This document shows positions 8,320 through 16,552 of a stretch of DNA of 64,000 nucleotides, one piece after another. The stretch is from Cytophagales bacterium (GTDB taxonomy: Bacteria > Bacteroidota > Bacteroidia > Cytophagales > Cyclobacteriaceae). The stretch spans positions 1-64,000 of the forward strand of contig JAKSDO010000284.1 in the NCBI GenBank assembly GCA_022360055.1, in the 5' to 3' direction. Every line of letters begins with the position of its first letter. Position 1 is the stretch's first letter. The notes under the pieces were generated by a model that searched no databases, was not told the DNA's origin, and saw only the letters and a list, made by a program, of their open reading frames with translations. Made by a program: the position numbers and the translations under genes.

Positions 8320-8925
8320 ATGGAGAAAAATTTCTATGCCTTGTCAAGACCGTCCGAAGTCTGGAAAAAGATCGGGGAAGGTGATCATGATGCCTTTACG
8401 CACATCTATAATCTGTATTTTTCAGATCTCTGCAGGTACGGCAGCAGAGTTTGCGGTGACCGGGCGCTCATAGAAGATAGTATCCAGGACTTGTTTATTG
8501 AGATCTGGAGATGCAGAAAAAAGCATCCGCAAGTGCAATCGCTGAAATATTATTTGTTCAAGCGCCTGCGACGAATGATCGTCAACAAACTGGTGGATGA
8601 AAAAAAGACACCGGTCGAGCGAAACATAGGGGAGGATTACGATTTTAAGATTGTATTTTCGCATGAGTCCGAATTGATCGCAGAACAAATATCCAGGGAG
8701 CAGCAGGCTAAGTTGCTGGAGGCCCTGAATCAATTGACCTGGAGGCAAAAGGAAGCCATTACCCTGAGATTTTACGACGGTTTTAGCTATGAAGAAGCAG
8801 CCGGAATGTTGGATATGAATACCAAATCCGTTCGGAACCTTGTCTACCGGGCCATGCTGATGTTAAAAAAGCATCTTCCAAAAACACTGATGCTTGCTTT
8901 GCTGGCCGTCCTGGCACAACGATAA
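8320..8925 (+). CDS. ECF RNA polymerase sigma factor (sigma-70 family)
   Basis: A 201-residue ECF-type sigma factor. Region 2 is visible around residues 17-85 (AFTHIYNLYFSDLCRYG, IEDSIQDLFIEIW, HPQVQSLKYYLFKRLRR). Region 4 is around 125-185 (LTWRQKEAITLRFYDGFSYE, LDMNTKSVRNLVYRA). The C-terminus ends in a hydrophobic stretch, LMLALLAVLAQR. ECF factors in Bacteroidota usually sit beside a FecR-type anti-sigma factor and a SusC/D pair; neither is here. The next gene is convergent. It may respond to the preceding two-component system or act from elsewhere. Confidence 0.92.
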   Translation: MEKNFYALSRPSEVWKKIGEGDHDAFTHIYNLYFSDLCRYGSRVCGDRALIEDSIQDLFIEIWRCRKKHPQVQSLKYYLFKRLRRMIVNKLVDEKKTPVERNIGEDYDFKIVFSHESELIAEQISREQQAKLLEALNQLTWRQKEAITLRFYDGFSYEEAAGMLDMNTKSVRNLVYRAMLMLKKHLPKTLMLALLAVLAQR

Positions 8926-9063
8926 TCTGTCATATTAGGAATTTTTAACAGCCTTTTGCGTCTTCGCATACTTTTGTACACTACTTGTGGCAGACCGACA
9001 CCCGATGTGTATTCGGAAAGCCACTTTTGCTCGGATCCTCATTCTCCGGCAATTCGATCCGTT

Positions 9064-9939
9064 TCAATCGATCCCATATTGCTTTTTCTTTGCGGCAACT
9101 TTACTTGGCCGGATAAGCATCATAACCAGGGCCTGCTTAAATGAGCGGGATTTTTTTACATCCCGGAAAATATCCAGCCATTCATGAAAATTCAGATAAA
9201 CCGGATTGTAGCTGTTTACCGGGGTAGTTATGCCGTATTCAGGCGCATCCTCTTCGGGTTGAAACGTATGGAACATGCGGTCCCAGATAATCAGTGTCGA
9301 GCCGTAATTTTTGTCCAGGTACTTTTCATTTCTGGCGTGATGCACCCTGTGATGCGATGGAGTCGTAAAAATAAACTCAATGGGTTTGGGCAGCTTTCCA
9401 ATGTATTCGGTATGTATCCAGAACTGGTAGAGTACCTCTATTTGATGACAAATAAAAAACGTGACAGGGTCGAATCCTGCCAGCGCTACGGGTATAAAAA
9501 ATATAATTTTTATGTGTTGTGTCCAACCGAGACGGAATGATACCGACCAGTTGTATTTTTCCGAGTTATGATGCGTAACGTGCGTGGCCCACCAGAATCG
9601 ACATTCGTGGGCTATGCGGTGCGCCCAATACCTCCAGAAATCAATCCAGATGATGCACAGTATAAAGGACCACCAGGTCGCCGGGATTTTGAATGGAGCC
9701 AGATTATAAAAAAAAATGATAATGCCAAATGTGGCAATTTTAATGGCTGCGGTGATCAGCAGATTTACCACACCTATTGCTGCCGCTGCCAGTGTATCCC
9801 TGGCGTCATAAATGTCCCGGTTTTTGTACAGGCTTAAACCCCATTCCAGCAATACCAGAAAAATCATTACAGGCGCTGCGTAGCCAATAATGTTCGGAAG
9901 ATTCATTTGCAGCACTTGCTCGTAGGTGAGTTTTTCCAT
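9064..9939 (-). CDS. Sterol desaturase / fatty acid hydroxylase family membrane protein
   Basis: A 291-residue integral membrane di-iron enzyme. The N-terminal half has about four hydrophobic helices. The eight-histidine cluster characteristic of the superfamily is intact: HRIAHE, HVTHHN and HHRVHH, with an additional HQIEVLYQFWIHTEY segment. Such enzymes hydroxylate or desaturate lipids; the substrate in Bacteroidota members is generally unknown. It is a single gene flanked by genes without an obvious lipid link. Length is normal. Confidence 0.92.
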   Translation of the reverse strand: MEKLTYEQVLQMNLPNIIGYAAPVMIFLVLLEWGLSLYKNRDIYDARDTLAAAAIGVVNLLITAAIKIATFGIIIFFYNLAPFKIPATWWSFILCIIWIDFWRYWAHRIAHECRFWWATHVTHHNSEKYNWSVSFRLGWTQHIKIIFFIPVALAGFDPVTFFICHQIEVLYQFWIHTEYIGKLPKPIEFIFTTPSHHRVHHARNEKYLDKNYGSTLIIWDRMFHTFQPEEDAPEYGITTPVNSYNPVYLNFHEWLDIFRDVKKSRSFKQALVMMLIRPSKVAAKKKQYGID

Positions 9940-10035
9940 CCGTGGTAGTTATTCAGAGAAGACCGGAATATCGATTTGGCTTTTTAGAACACTAACATAT
10001 GCAATTTTTATTCAAAATATAAATCCCCGGAGCAA

Positions 10036-12006
10036 CTACCTGTTTTTTAAATAATAAAAGTGTCCGTCCTCTGCGCCAAGCAAAAGGTCGGGTTTCCCAT
10101 TCCCATCCCAATCCACAAGCGTCGGACTTGTGGTATGTCCGGCAAGTTTCTGATCGGAAACATCTCCAATTAATTTCATCTCAACGAATCCGTTCCGCTC
10201 TCCGGTATTTTTCATTAAAGCGGCATTCATACTGTTAAGCACAATGTCCGTATCCCCGTCGCTGTCCCAATCGCCAAAAGCAAGTTTGCGTCTTCCGCTT
10301 TTTCCGTACAGATCCGTATTGAGCCGCAAGCTCCCGGCAGCGCTGTCGATAATCATATTTTTGCGGTTATATTGTCCCGGATCGGAGTAGAATATCCGCC
10401 GGCCGGGCTTCAACATTAATTCTGATCCCGAATCAAATCGCTCGAAATAGCTCAGGTATCCTTCATGGTCCAGCACGACAAGGTCCATGAGCCCATCCCT
10501 GTTCCAATCTATGGCTGTTGGAGTGGTGCGCCATTGAGTGGCCAGCATATTTTGTTCGGGTTCCCACCAATTCCATTCCGGGTTCGGGACCTTGTCTTCC
10601 CATCGGACCCGTACGGGCTTAGCCGGGCTGAGTGTGGGCTTGCCTTTGGCGCCAATATTTTGGTACCAAAGTATTTTCCCCCATATGTCGTTCGTGATGA
10701 TGTCCTTAAGACCATCGTTGTTCCAATCTGCTACCGAAAGCGTGGTATAACCCCACTTGGCCTCGCAAGGTCCCTGGATGGACCCGTTGTCGCCGGCTTG
10801 TTGCCGAATTATTTCATCATTGGCTTTGAGGTATACCGGAGGAGCCCAGCTTGGCGGATTTCCTCCATCGATATTCTCAATAAAACCGATATACCCCGCC
10901 GAATTCCCGCAGATCAGATCTTCATCTCCGTCATCGTCCCAATCTGTGCTGAAAGGCGTTACCAGCGCGCCAAATTTTAAATATTCCGGCTTTTGTTGAA
11001 AATACCTCGGAGTGTTGAATACCGGCATGCCGTCCTTCACGCTTCCGGTGTTTTCCAAAAAAGCTACCCGGCCGTCTTCGTCACCTACGATCATGTCGAT
11101 ATCTCCGTCTTTATCCCAATCCAGCGATACCGGAATGATCATTTCCAGGTCCATGGTGATGATTCCGGCTTCATTTTCAAGGTACCGGCCGGCGGCATAT
11201 TTGGGGTTTTCCCTGGACCCCGTATTTTCAAACCAGGTAAATTTATCGATAAACTCCCCGCAAATGATATCCAGATCTCCGTCCTGATCAAAATCGTCAA
11301 AATTCGGTGAGGGTGCGCCGTAGACATCGATCGGTTGATCACCGGCAAGGATTTTATTTCGCAGTTCATAGTTTCCATTCACATTTTCTATGAGATAAAC
11401 AAAACCGTGCAACGGACCATTCGTCCAGACTCCCTGGTCGTTGTAGGCATTATCCCACCCGTAGTCTTCGCCGTCCTGGATTCCGACAATGATATCCAGG
11501 TCACCATCACCTTCATAATCCACATATTTCCACTGGTTAAACCGGATCTTGTTATGTAATTTATGGAAAGTGTCTCCCGGAAAAAGTTCTTTTGGATTTT
11601 TATCTATTGATTTTTTAAAGTTTAATAATTCTTTTCCGGGCTGCAATAATCTCGGATTTCCACGGACATATGAAATCTGTATGTCTTTTAACGCATCGCC
11701 AATTCTTACGGGAGGTTCAAATACAGGAAACGATTTACCACTTGTGTTCTCAAAAAACCATAATCCGTTAAAAGGAACATCCCTGCATGAGACAACAAGA
11801 TCAAAGTCGCCGTCTTCGTCGTAATCCATCGGCAGGGGCCAGGCCCATAATCCTACTCCGAGATCCGCGGTTGCCTCCGGATTATTGTATCGAATGCGTT
11901 CAAATCCGTCCGGATTTATCTTTGCTGAAGACCCGGATTTATTTTGCCCGCAATTAACGAGCATCGAAATTGATAAAACTAAAATAAGCAGCCTGTAGAA
12001 TGACAT
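10036..12006 (-). CDS. FG-GAP/VCBS-repeat lipoprotein
   Basis: About 656 residues from the ATG at 12006, which begins a lipoprotein signal peptide with lipobox LVNC; a longer frame to 12168 adds a non-signal stretch. The mature protein is a chain of FG-GAP/VCBS blades, each with a calcium-type Asp loop: DYDEDGDFDLVVS, DYEGDGDLDIIVG, DFDQDGDLDIICG, DWDKDGDIDMIVG, DWDDDGDEDLICG, DWNNDGLKDIITN, DWNRDGLMDLVVL, DWDSDGDTDIVLN, DWDGNGKPDLLLG. This predicts a calcium-stabilised, integrin-like beta-propeller on the cell surface. Such proteins often accompany polysaccharide-utilisation genes, but no enzymatic residues are evident. Function unknown; probably binding or adhesion. Confidence 0.9.
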   Translation of the reverse strand: MSFYRLLILVLSISMLVNCGQNKSGSSAKINPDGFERIRYNNPEATADLGVGLWAWPLPMDYDEDGDFDLVVSCRDVPFNGLWFFENTSGKSFPVFEPPVRIGDALKDIQISYVRGNPRLLQPGKELLNFKKSIDKNPKELFPGDTFHKLHNKIRFNQWKYVDYEGDGDLDIIVGIQDGEDYGWDNAYNDQGVWTNGPLHGFVYLIENVNGNYELRNKILAGDQPIDVYGAPSPNFDDFDQDGDLDIICGEFIDKFTWFENTGSRENPKYAAGRYLENEAGIITMDLEMIIPVSLDWDKDGDIDMIVGDEDGRVAFLENTGSVKDGMPVFNTPRYFQQKPEYLKFGALVTPFSTDWDDDGDEDLICGNSAGYIGFIENIDGGNPPSWAPPVYLKANDEIIRQQAGDNGSIQGPCEAKWGYTTLSVADWNNDGLKDIITNDIWGKILWYQNIGAKGKPTLSPAKPVRVRWEDKVPNPEWNWWEPEQNMLATQWRTTPTAIDWNRDGLMDLVVLDHEGYLSYFERFDSGSELMLKPGRRIFYSDPGQYNRKNMIIDSAAGSLRLNTDLYGKSGRRKLAFGDWDSDGDTDIVLNSMNAALMKNTGERNGFVEMKLIGDVSDQKLAGHTTSPTLVDWDGNGKPDLLLGAEDGHFYYLKNR

Positions 12007-12325
12007 TGGAAGTGTTTTATATAATACGCAAATATGGACAAAAAGGCTATCGGAGAGCGAGGCAATCGCATCCCGAATTCCGGATGTGATGTCGGTATTT
12101 TCTTCGCGGGCTTTTGTGCAGTTGATTGCACAATGCGGGCTAGGTAAGGCATCTTCAGATTTGCTCAAAGCGCGAAATATGCTGACTGCAACCGGACGTC
12201 GCCATATGTTGACAGGCCTTGCAGGTCAAATTTTCGGATGCCATTGCCCTGTATCTGAGGGTATGGACGAACAATGCTGTTTGTGAGCTTTTGAGCATTG
12301 CCCGGAATCCTATTTTTGCACTTGT
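12007..12325. other. Intergenic region, nothing identified
   Basis: Between the FG-GAP lipoprotein and the Omp85-like gene, both on the minus strand. Frames extend through it on both strands but none has a plausible start, signal or family pattern. It presumably carries the lipoprotein promoter. Confidence 0.4.
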
Positions 12326-13429
12326 CTAAAATGCTTCGCCAATCCTGAAATAGAATCCCCAGTCATCTTTTCCGGCGGCCACATCGATGCCTACGTTCAT
12401 ATGGTATTTTGGGAAGACGTTGTACCTGATCCCGGTTCCGATTCCCGGAAGCACAACGCCTTCATCATTTGTATTGATGCTTCCGTAGACCGTCGCAAAT
12501 CCAAAGAATCCGACGGCGCTCAATTTTTTATGAAAATTCCAGCGATATTCACCCTGAGCGGCCAGCAAATAATCTCCGCGATATTTCCCCTGTGTGTACC
12601 CTCTGATATCCTGTTGCCCAACCACGAATTGTTGTTCGAAAGAAAGCTCTCCAATTCCAAATCCGCCATAAAGACGAGCCGCGATAACGTCTTTGTCTTC
12701 ACGTGTCGAAAAATACTGGTTGTGATCTATTTCTATCTTGTCGGATTTGAATTCGTTGTCCAGGAATCCCGGATAAGATGTCCAATCCGCTTCGGTGATC
12801 GACCCTCCTCTTGGGTAATAAACATCGTCTCGTTTATCAAACGAAAGTTTAATGCCTAATCCCTGCAACTGTGTTGCTCCCTGGCTCAAAGTGGTGTCCG
12901 AGCCAAAGGAAGTATCAAATGCAATGTTGGTGTAATGAATGCCGGCATAGAGCTTGCCGATAATTCTTCGTTGTATCTCGGCAAAAAAGAAGTCCGCCTG
13001 TGTATTATAGTCAATGTAACCGGCGCCGGGTATGTCCAGGTAAAACTGGAAATTTACGGAACCCAAACCTCCTGCCGCAGTCAGCCTCCAGTTATCCTCT
13101 TTCAGGTAGAATCTTTGAAAAAACATGGCAAACCACGTATCGTTGGTCGTATACATTCCGAGCAACCCGGATATGGAAGCCGGTGAAATCGTATCATTGG
13201 GATTCAGGTTATACATGGCCATTGGCAATGCTCCGAAGGCAAAACCGATCGATCTGCTGTAGTTTAAATAAGGGACAGGGACAAAATTGAAGTTTTTATC
13301 TCCAAGGCCGGAAGAGCCGTCTCCGCCTCCCCCGGACGGAAGTGCCTGGGCGTTCGTTTCGGCTGGGAAGGTTAAATAAATAATTACAGTGAAAGAAATG
13401 GTGTAAATGAAGTTTTTTACAAATTCCAT
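12326..13429 (-). CDS. Omp85/BamA-type surface antigen barrel (no POTRA domain)
   Basis: A 367-residue outer-membrane protein with a signal peptide (cleavage near TNAQA). After a Gly/Ser-rich linker (SGGGGDGSSG) the whole chain is beta-barrel sequence. It carries Omp85 C-terminal motifs: KLSFDKRDDVYYPRGG, then VVGQQDIRGYTQGKYRG (the RGY-type loop motif), then a terminal aromatic residue in FYFRIGEAF. There is no room for POTRA repeats, so it is a short member of the bacterial surface antigen (D15) group rather than BamA itself. Short Omp85 relatives of this kind are common in Bacteroidota and functionally uncharacterised. Confidence 0.85.
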   Translation of the reverse strand: MEFVKNFIYTISFTVIIYLTFPAETNAQALPSGGGGDGSSGLGDKNFNFVPVPYLNYSRSIGFAFGALPMAMYNLNPNDTISPASISGLLGMYTTNDTWFAMFFQRFYLKEDNWRLTAAGGLGSVNFQFYLDIPGAGYIDYNTQADFFFAEIQRRIIGKLYAGIHYTNIAFDTSFGSDTTLSQGATQLQGLGIKLSFDKRDDVYYPRGGSITEADWTSYPGFLDNEFKSDKIEIDHNQYFSTREDKDVIAARLYGGFGIGELSFEQQFVVGQQDIRGYTQGKYRGDYLLAAQGEYRWNFHKKLSAVGFFGFATVYGSINTNDEGVVLPGIGTGIRYNVFPKYHMNVGIDVAAGKDDWGFYFRIGEAF

Positions 13430-13639
13430 GAGGTCCGGATAAAGTTAGGCTAAAATTTGTGTTGTATGTTTATCGTGAATAATTCTTACCATCATAGGAT
13501 GAAATTTATATACAGCTTTAATGAGGTCTGGGAAAAGCTAAAATATCGCAAAAATTAATTTATACAAATCTTTAAAGGCCCCGCCTTGTCTTATATTTTC
13601 CCGGTATATAATGGCGATGATAATTATGAAAGGTTCCGT

Positions 13640-15073
13640 TCAATCAAAATTCAGGTTGTCGGAGATCTTATTTACAAATGGAAATGAAAAACCTACAATG
13701 AATCGCCATCTGCCGTACTTAAGGTCCGAGACCTCATCCGAATTTAAAAGTTCGTCACCGCCAATGTTTAATGGTCTTGGGATTTGCCGGCTCGAAGAAG
13801 CATAAGTTGCACCAAGCGTCAATTCAGCCCATGTTAAATTGAGCGCAAACCCTCCTCCAAAATGATAGATATCCCCGTCAAATGTGGAGTTTGTGACATT
13901 ATCGTCAAATTCGAATATAAAGCCGTCATCGGAGTTCACTGCCGAAAAATCCGTTGAAACACCGCCATAGACTTCGACTTTTTCGTTGAAGTAGTGCTCA
14001 AACCCGACTCCAAAATTGAATACGGACTTTAAATTATCCACTAATCCGTAATGTATGGTGTCTCCGGTGGATTGACCTAAAAACGGCTCCACTTCCATAA
14101 GCGTATACGGATCGATTTTATTGAACCATTCACTGCTCAGGTGGAAAATAGAGTTATTGAGATTGAAGCTCACGCCAAGTCCTACGGATAGCGGGGATTT
14201 CATTTGTGCGTCCAGGTCCTCCTGGTAATCCTCGATATACGTGTCTTCGACAGGTTCGTTCTCCAATTCGGAAAGACCGGTGATGTAGTCTTCGTAGACC
14301 GAACTCCCTTTTCCGCTGATCTTGATTCCGGGGGTGGTTACTGTAAGCCCGATATTTATTTTATCCCAGTTGCCGGCAAGTCCGGCTTTCCATAAGATCC
14401 CGTAAACGTCCAGACTCAATTCGCGGTTAAAGTTCACCATATGCACCTCATTCGAGTCGGTTAATCCCTGCAACCTGATTTCGAGCGCATTTGAGTTATT
14501 GGTAATGGTACCGAATGTTGACAGGCCGATGCTGAGATGATCGTTAAGACCATACGACCAGGTGAGACCGAACCACTCTTGCTGTAAATTGTTCCCGGAT
14601 TTCAGTTTTGACGATAAATTGTCGTAGTATACTTCATTGACTTCCTGACCGGTTTCGGAAGATCTTATGTCGAATTCGCTATTATTTCTGAACCTGGTCA
14701 AAAAAGAATAGGCAAAATGATGGTCTTTCAGAAAAGGCAGCTTGAATGTACCTGCGACCAGGTTTGGCGCTCCTCCAAAATTGGTTTTTTTCAAGTCATT
14801 TCCCGTGCCAAGGCCATCGGTGATTCTTGTTGTATTTATCTCGTATACGCGCGCGCTTATGACGAACGCAGGATTTTCGATCTGGGATAACCGGCCGGGG
14901 TTATAATACACCAATCCCAGATCTTTCACACTGGCGTTTACCGTACCACTTAGCAGCATGGATTTGTTGCCAAATTGTTCGGTCCAATAATGTCCGTCCT
15001 GGGCGAATACCGAACCGGACAGCCCGATTACAAGGATCGAGACCCTGATGTTATGTTTGATAAAACTGATCAT
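13640..15073 (-). CDS. FadL/OmpP1-like outer-membrane barrel protein (DUF5723-like)
   Basis: A 477-residue predicted barrel with signal peptide (SGSVFAQ). The N-terminus reads SMLLSGTVNASVKDLGLVYY then NPGRL, the region that in FadL/OmpP1-type proteins is the conserved NPA-type segment. The rest is amphipathic strands typical of outer-membrane proteins, including LTWSYGLNDHLSIGLSTFGT and FGVGFEHYFNEKVEVYGGVS. Databases often call such Bacteroidota proteins DUF5723; I state this from memory. Role unknown, perhaps transport of hydrophobic compounds. Monocistronic on the minus strand. Confidence 0.75.
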   Translation of the reverse strand: MISFIKHNIRVSILVIGLSGSVFAQDGHYWTEQFGNKSMLLSGTVNASVKDLGLVYYNPGRLSQIENPAFVISARVYEINTTRITDGLGTGNDLKKTNFGGAPNLVAGTFKLPFLKDHHFAYSFLTRFRNNSEFDIRSSETGQEVNEVYYDNLSSKLKSGNNLQQEWFGLTWSYGLNDHLSIGLSTFGTITNNSNALEIRLQGLTDSNEVHMVNFNRELSLDVYGILWKAGLAGNWDKINIGLTVTTPGIKISGKGSSVYEDYITGLSELENEPVEDTYIEDYQEDLDAQMKSPLSVGLGVSFNLNNSIFHLSSEWFNKIDPYTLMEVEPFLGQSTGDTIHYGLVDNLKSVFNFGVGFEHYFNEKVEVYGGVSTDFSAVNSDDGFIFEFDDNVTNSTFDGDIYHFGGGFALNLTWAELTLGATYASSSRQIPRPLNIGGDELLNSDEVSDLKYGRWRFIVGFSFPFVNKISDNLNFD

Positions 15074-15210
15074 TCGGTGATGCTATTTTAATTTACTCAA
15101 TGGGTGTGAATTTAGACAATTTTTGAAATTTTAGCCTGTTTTCTTCAAAATACGGGTGGTTATTACAAGATGGTTCTTTCACATGATGATATGATTCAAA
15201 TGTGCACTTC

Positions 15211-16305
15211 TCAAAGGTCTTTGATGGCATTTATCAAATCTTTAAAACAACCCGCCTGATCTCCCTTGTCCAAATCCGGCTGTTCCTTAACCCCATAGTA
15301 ATAATCCAGGAAATTATCAGCACTGGTCCAGACGGTTTGGATCATTCCCTGGTAATTATCCTTCATGGCGGGAGTAGCATTTTTTCTAAGGCCGACCATT
15401 AAGTCCAATTGTCGTGTTGCCAGATCGCCATTTCTCCACGGGCATGTTGCAACTCTAAATCCTTTCATGGCGAACATGACAGCGGTCGGGTCGACTCTTT
15501 CGTAATGCCAGTCGCATATAAACACATCTTTGGGAATCATGTCGATTGCGCGATGGGTATTATTCATACTTGCTTCCCACATACCCATGCCGGTTGTTTT
15601 TCCATCGATCAATCGATCCCCCCAGATCCAGAGCTCAAGGTTTTTTGAAGCCAGATAATTTCTGACCTTTGTAACTTCTCCGGCGAACAGTTCGGCTTTA
15701 TCGCGGCCAGAGCAACGCGGACATTTTTCATCACCTATATAGAATACTTCGTCCATTCCCGCATGAAAAGCCGATGCCTCAAACACTTCTGTGATTTCAT
15801 CGATCAATTCAAATACGATCTTATGCACACCGGGATGAAGCGGGCAGTAACTCTTGCAATAAAGGCCATCGTCATTGGGCCACACGTATTTATCCGGCAA
15901 TTGTACATGGGGAGTCTCATCAAATTCCGGATAAACCCTCAGCAAGCCTTCCAATGAACCGTGCCAGGATTGATGGCCGAGCAAATTGATCTGGGGGATT
16001 AAGTTTATCCGAAACTTTTTACACGCATCCACCATACGTTTCACGTCACTTTTCGATAGTGCAACGTTGTTTCTCAATTCGGGATGCCGTTCATATTGAT
16101 AATTGTAATCTACCCTGAGAATGAGGGTATTTATATGGTTCGGACCCAATTCTTCTGCAATGAATTTTACAAACCGATCTACGCCGTCCGGTTTTGGAGC
16201 AGCGATGCACAGCCCACGGGTAGGAAGCATTTCGTCAAGTTTGGATTGTGCGGAAAGCAAGTTTGTACTTGCCAGAATTACGACGATTAAATGTTTGATT
16301 TTCAT
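15211..16305 (-). CDS. GH20-like (hexosaminidase-fold) secreted glycosidase
   Basis: A 364-residue secreted protein (signal ending LLSAQ) made almost only of a TIM-barrel. It shows the GH20 layout: NLIPQINLLGHQSWHG, then FHAGMDEVFYIG, where D185-E186 match the Asp-Glu catalytic pair of the family's H-x-G-x-D-E motif, followed by ELWIWGDRLIDG and GMWEAS. The usual N-terminal GH20b domain is absent. Four cysteines near the active site (YCKSYC and CPRC) are uncommon in the family. It belongs to the minus-strand carbohydrate cluster and is separated from the fucosidase gene by a hairpin. The specificity could be beta-N-acetylhexosaminidase or a divergent activity. Confidence 0.8.
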   Translation of the reverse strand: MKIKHLIVVILASTNLLSAQSKLDEMLPTRGLCIAAPKPDGVDRFVKFIAEELGPNHINTLILRVDYNYQYERHPELRNNVALSKSDVKRMVDACKKFRINLIPQINLLGHQSWHGSLEGLLRVYPEFDETPHVQLPDKYVWPNDDGLYCKSYCPLHPGVHKIVFELIDEITEVFEASAFHAGMDEVFYIGDEKCPRCSGRDKAELFAGEVTKVRNYLASKNLELWIWGDRLIDGKTTGMGMWEASMNNTHRAIDMIPKDVFICDWHYERVDPTAVMFAMKGFRVATCPWRNGDLATRQLDLMVGLRKNATPAMKDNYQGMIQTVWTSADNFLDYYYGVKEQPDLDKGDQAGCFKDLINAIKDL

Positions 16306-16387
16306 AACAAAATTAAGTTTACCATTTCATATTGTTTTGTCCCCCGATGGAGGGAGGGTTGTTGCATTCATAAATAATGATACTAAA

Positions 16388-16415
16388 CATCCGGTATTTT
16401 TGAAAATACCGGATG
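16388..16415. terminator. Strong hairpin between the GH29 and GH20-like genes
   Basis: CATCCGGTATTTT (16388-16400) is the exact reverse complement of AAAATACCGGATG (16403-16415), with almost no loop. It lies in the 247-base gap downstream of the fucosidase gene and upstream of the GH20-like gene. There is no clear T-tract on either strand, so it may be an attenuator, an RNA-processing element or a bidirectional terminator. Confidence 0.55.
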
Positions 16416-16552
16416 CCTTTGATGTTAAAATATATTTTTGAACAGACCTCAAGTCTTTCTCCCGGAAGGTCACATCCTCGCCTCGAGGAGGTGTGGGATC
16501 GCAAATATTGATTTTCATGCCATCAAATGACTTTACGATCAATCATCCGATT

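Noticed and set aside
9461..9490. GGGTCGAATCCTG resembles a tRNA T-loop
   Set aside because: It lies inside the sterol-desaturase coding sequence and no acceptor or anticodon stems can be formed around it.
16308..16315. TAATTTTG on the minus strand, an exact -7 motif, in front of the GH20-like gene
   Set aside because: It is only 2-3 bases before the ATG, so transcription would start inside the gene; no better start codon is visible downstream.
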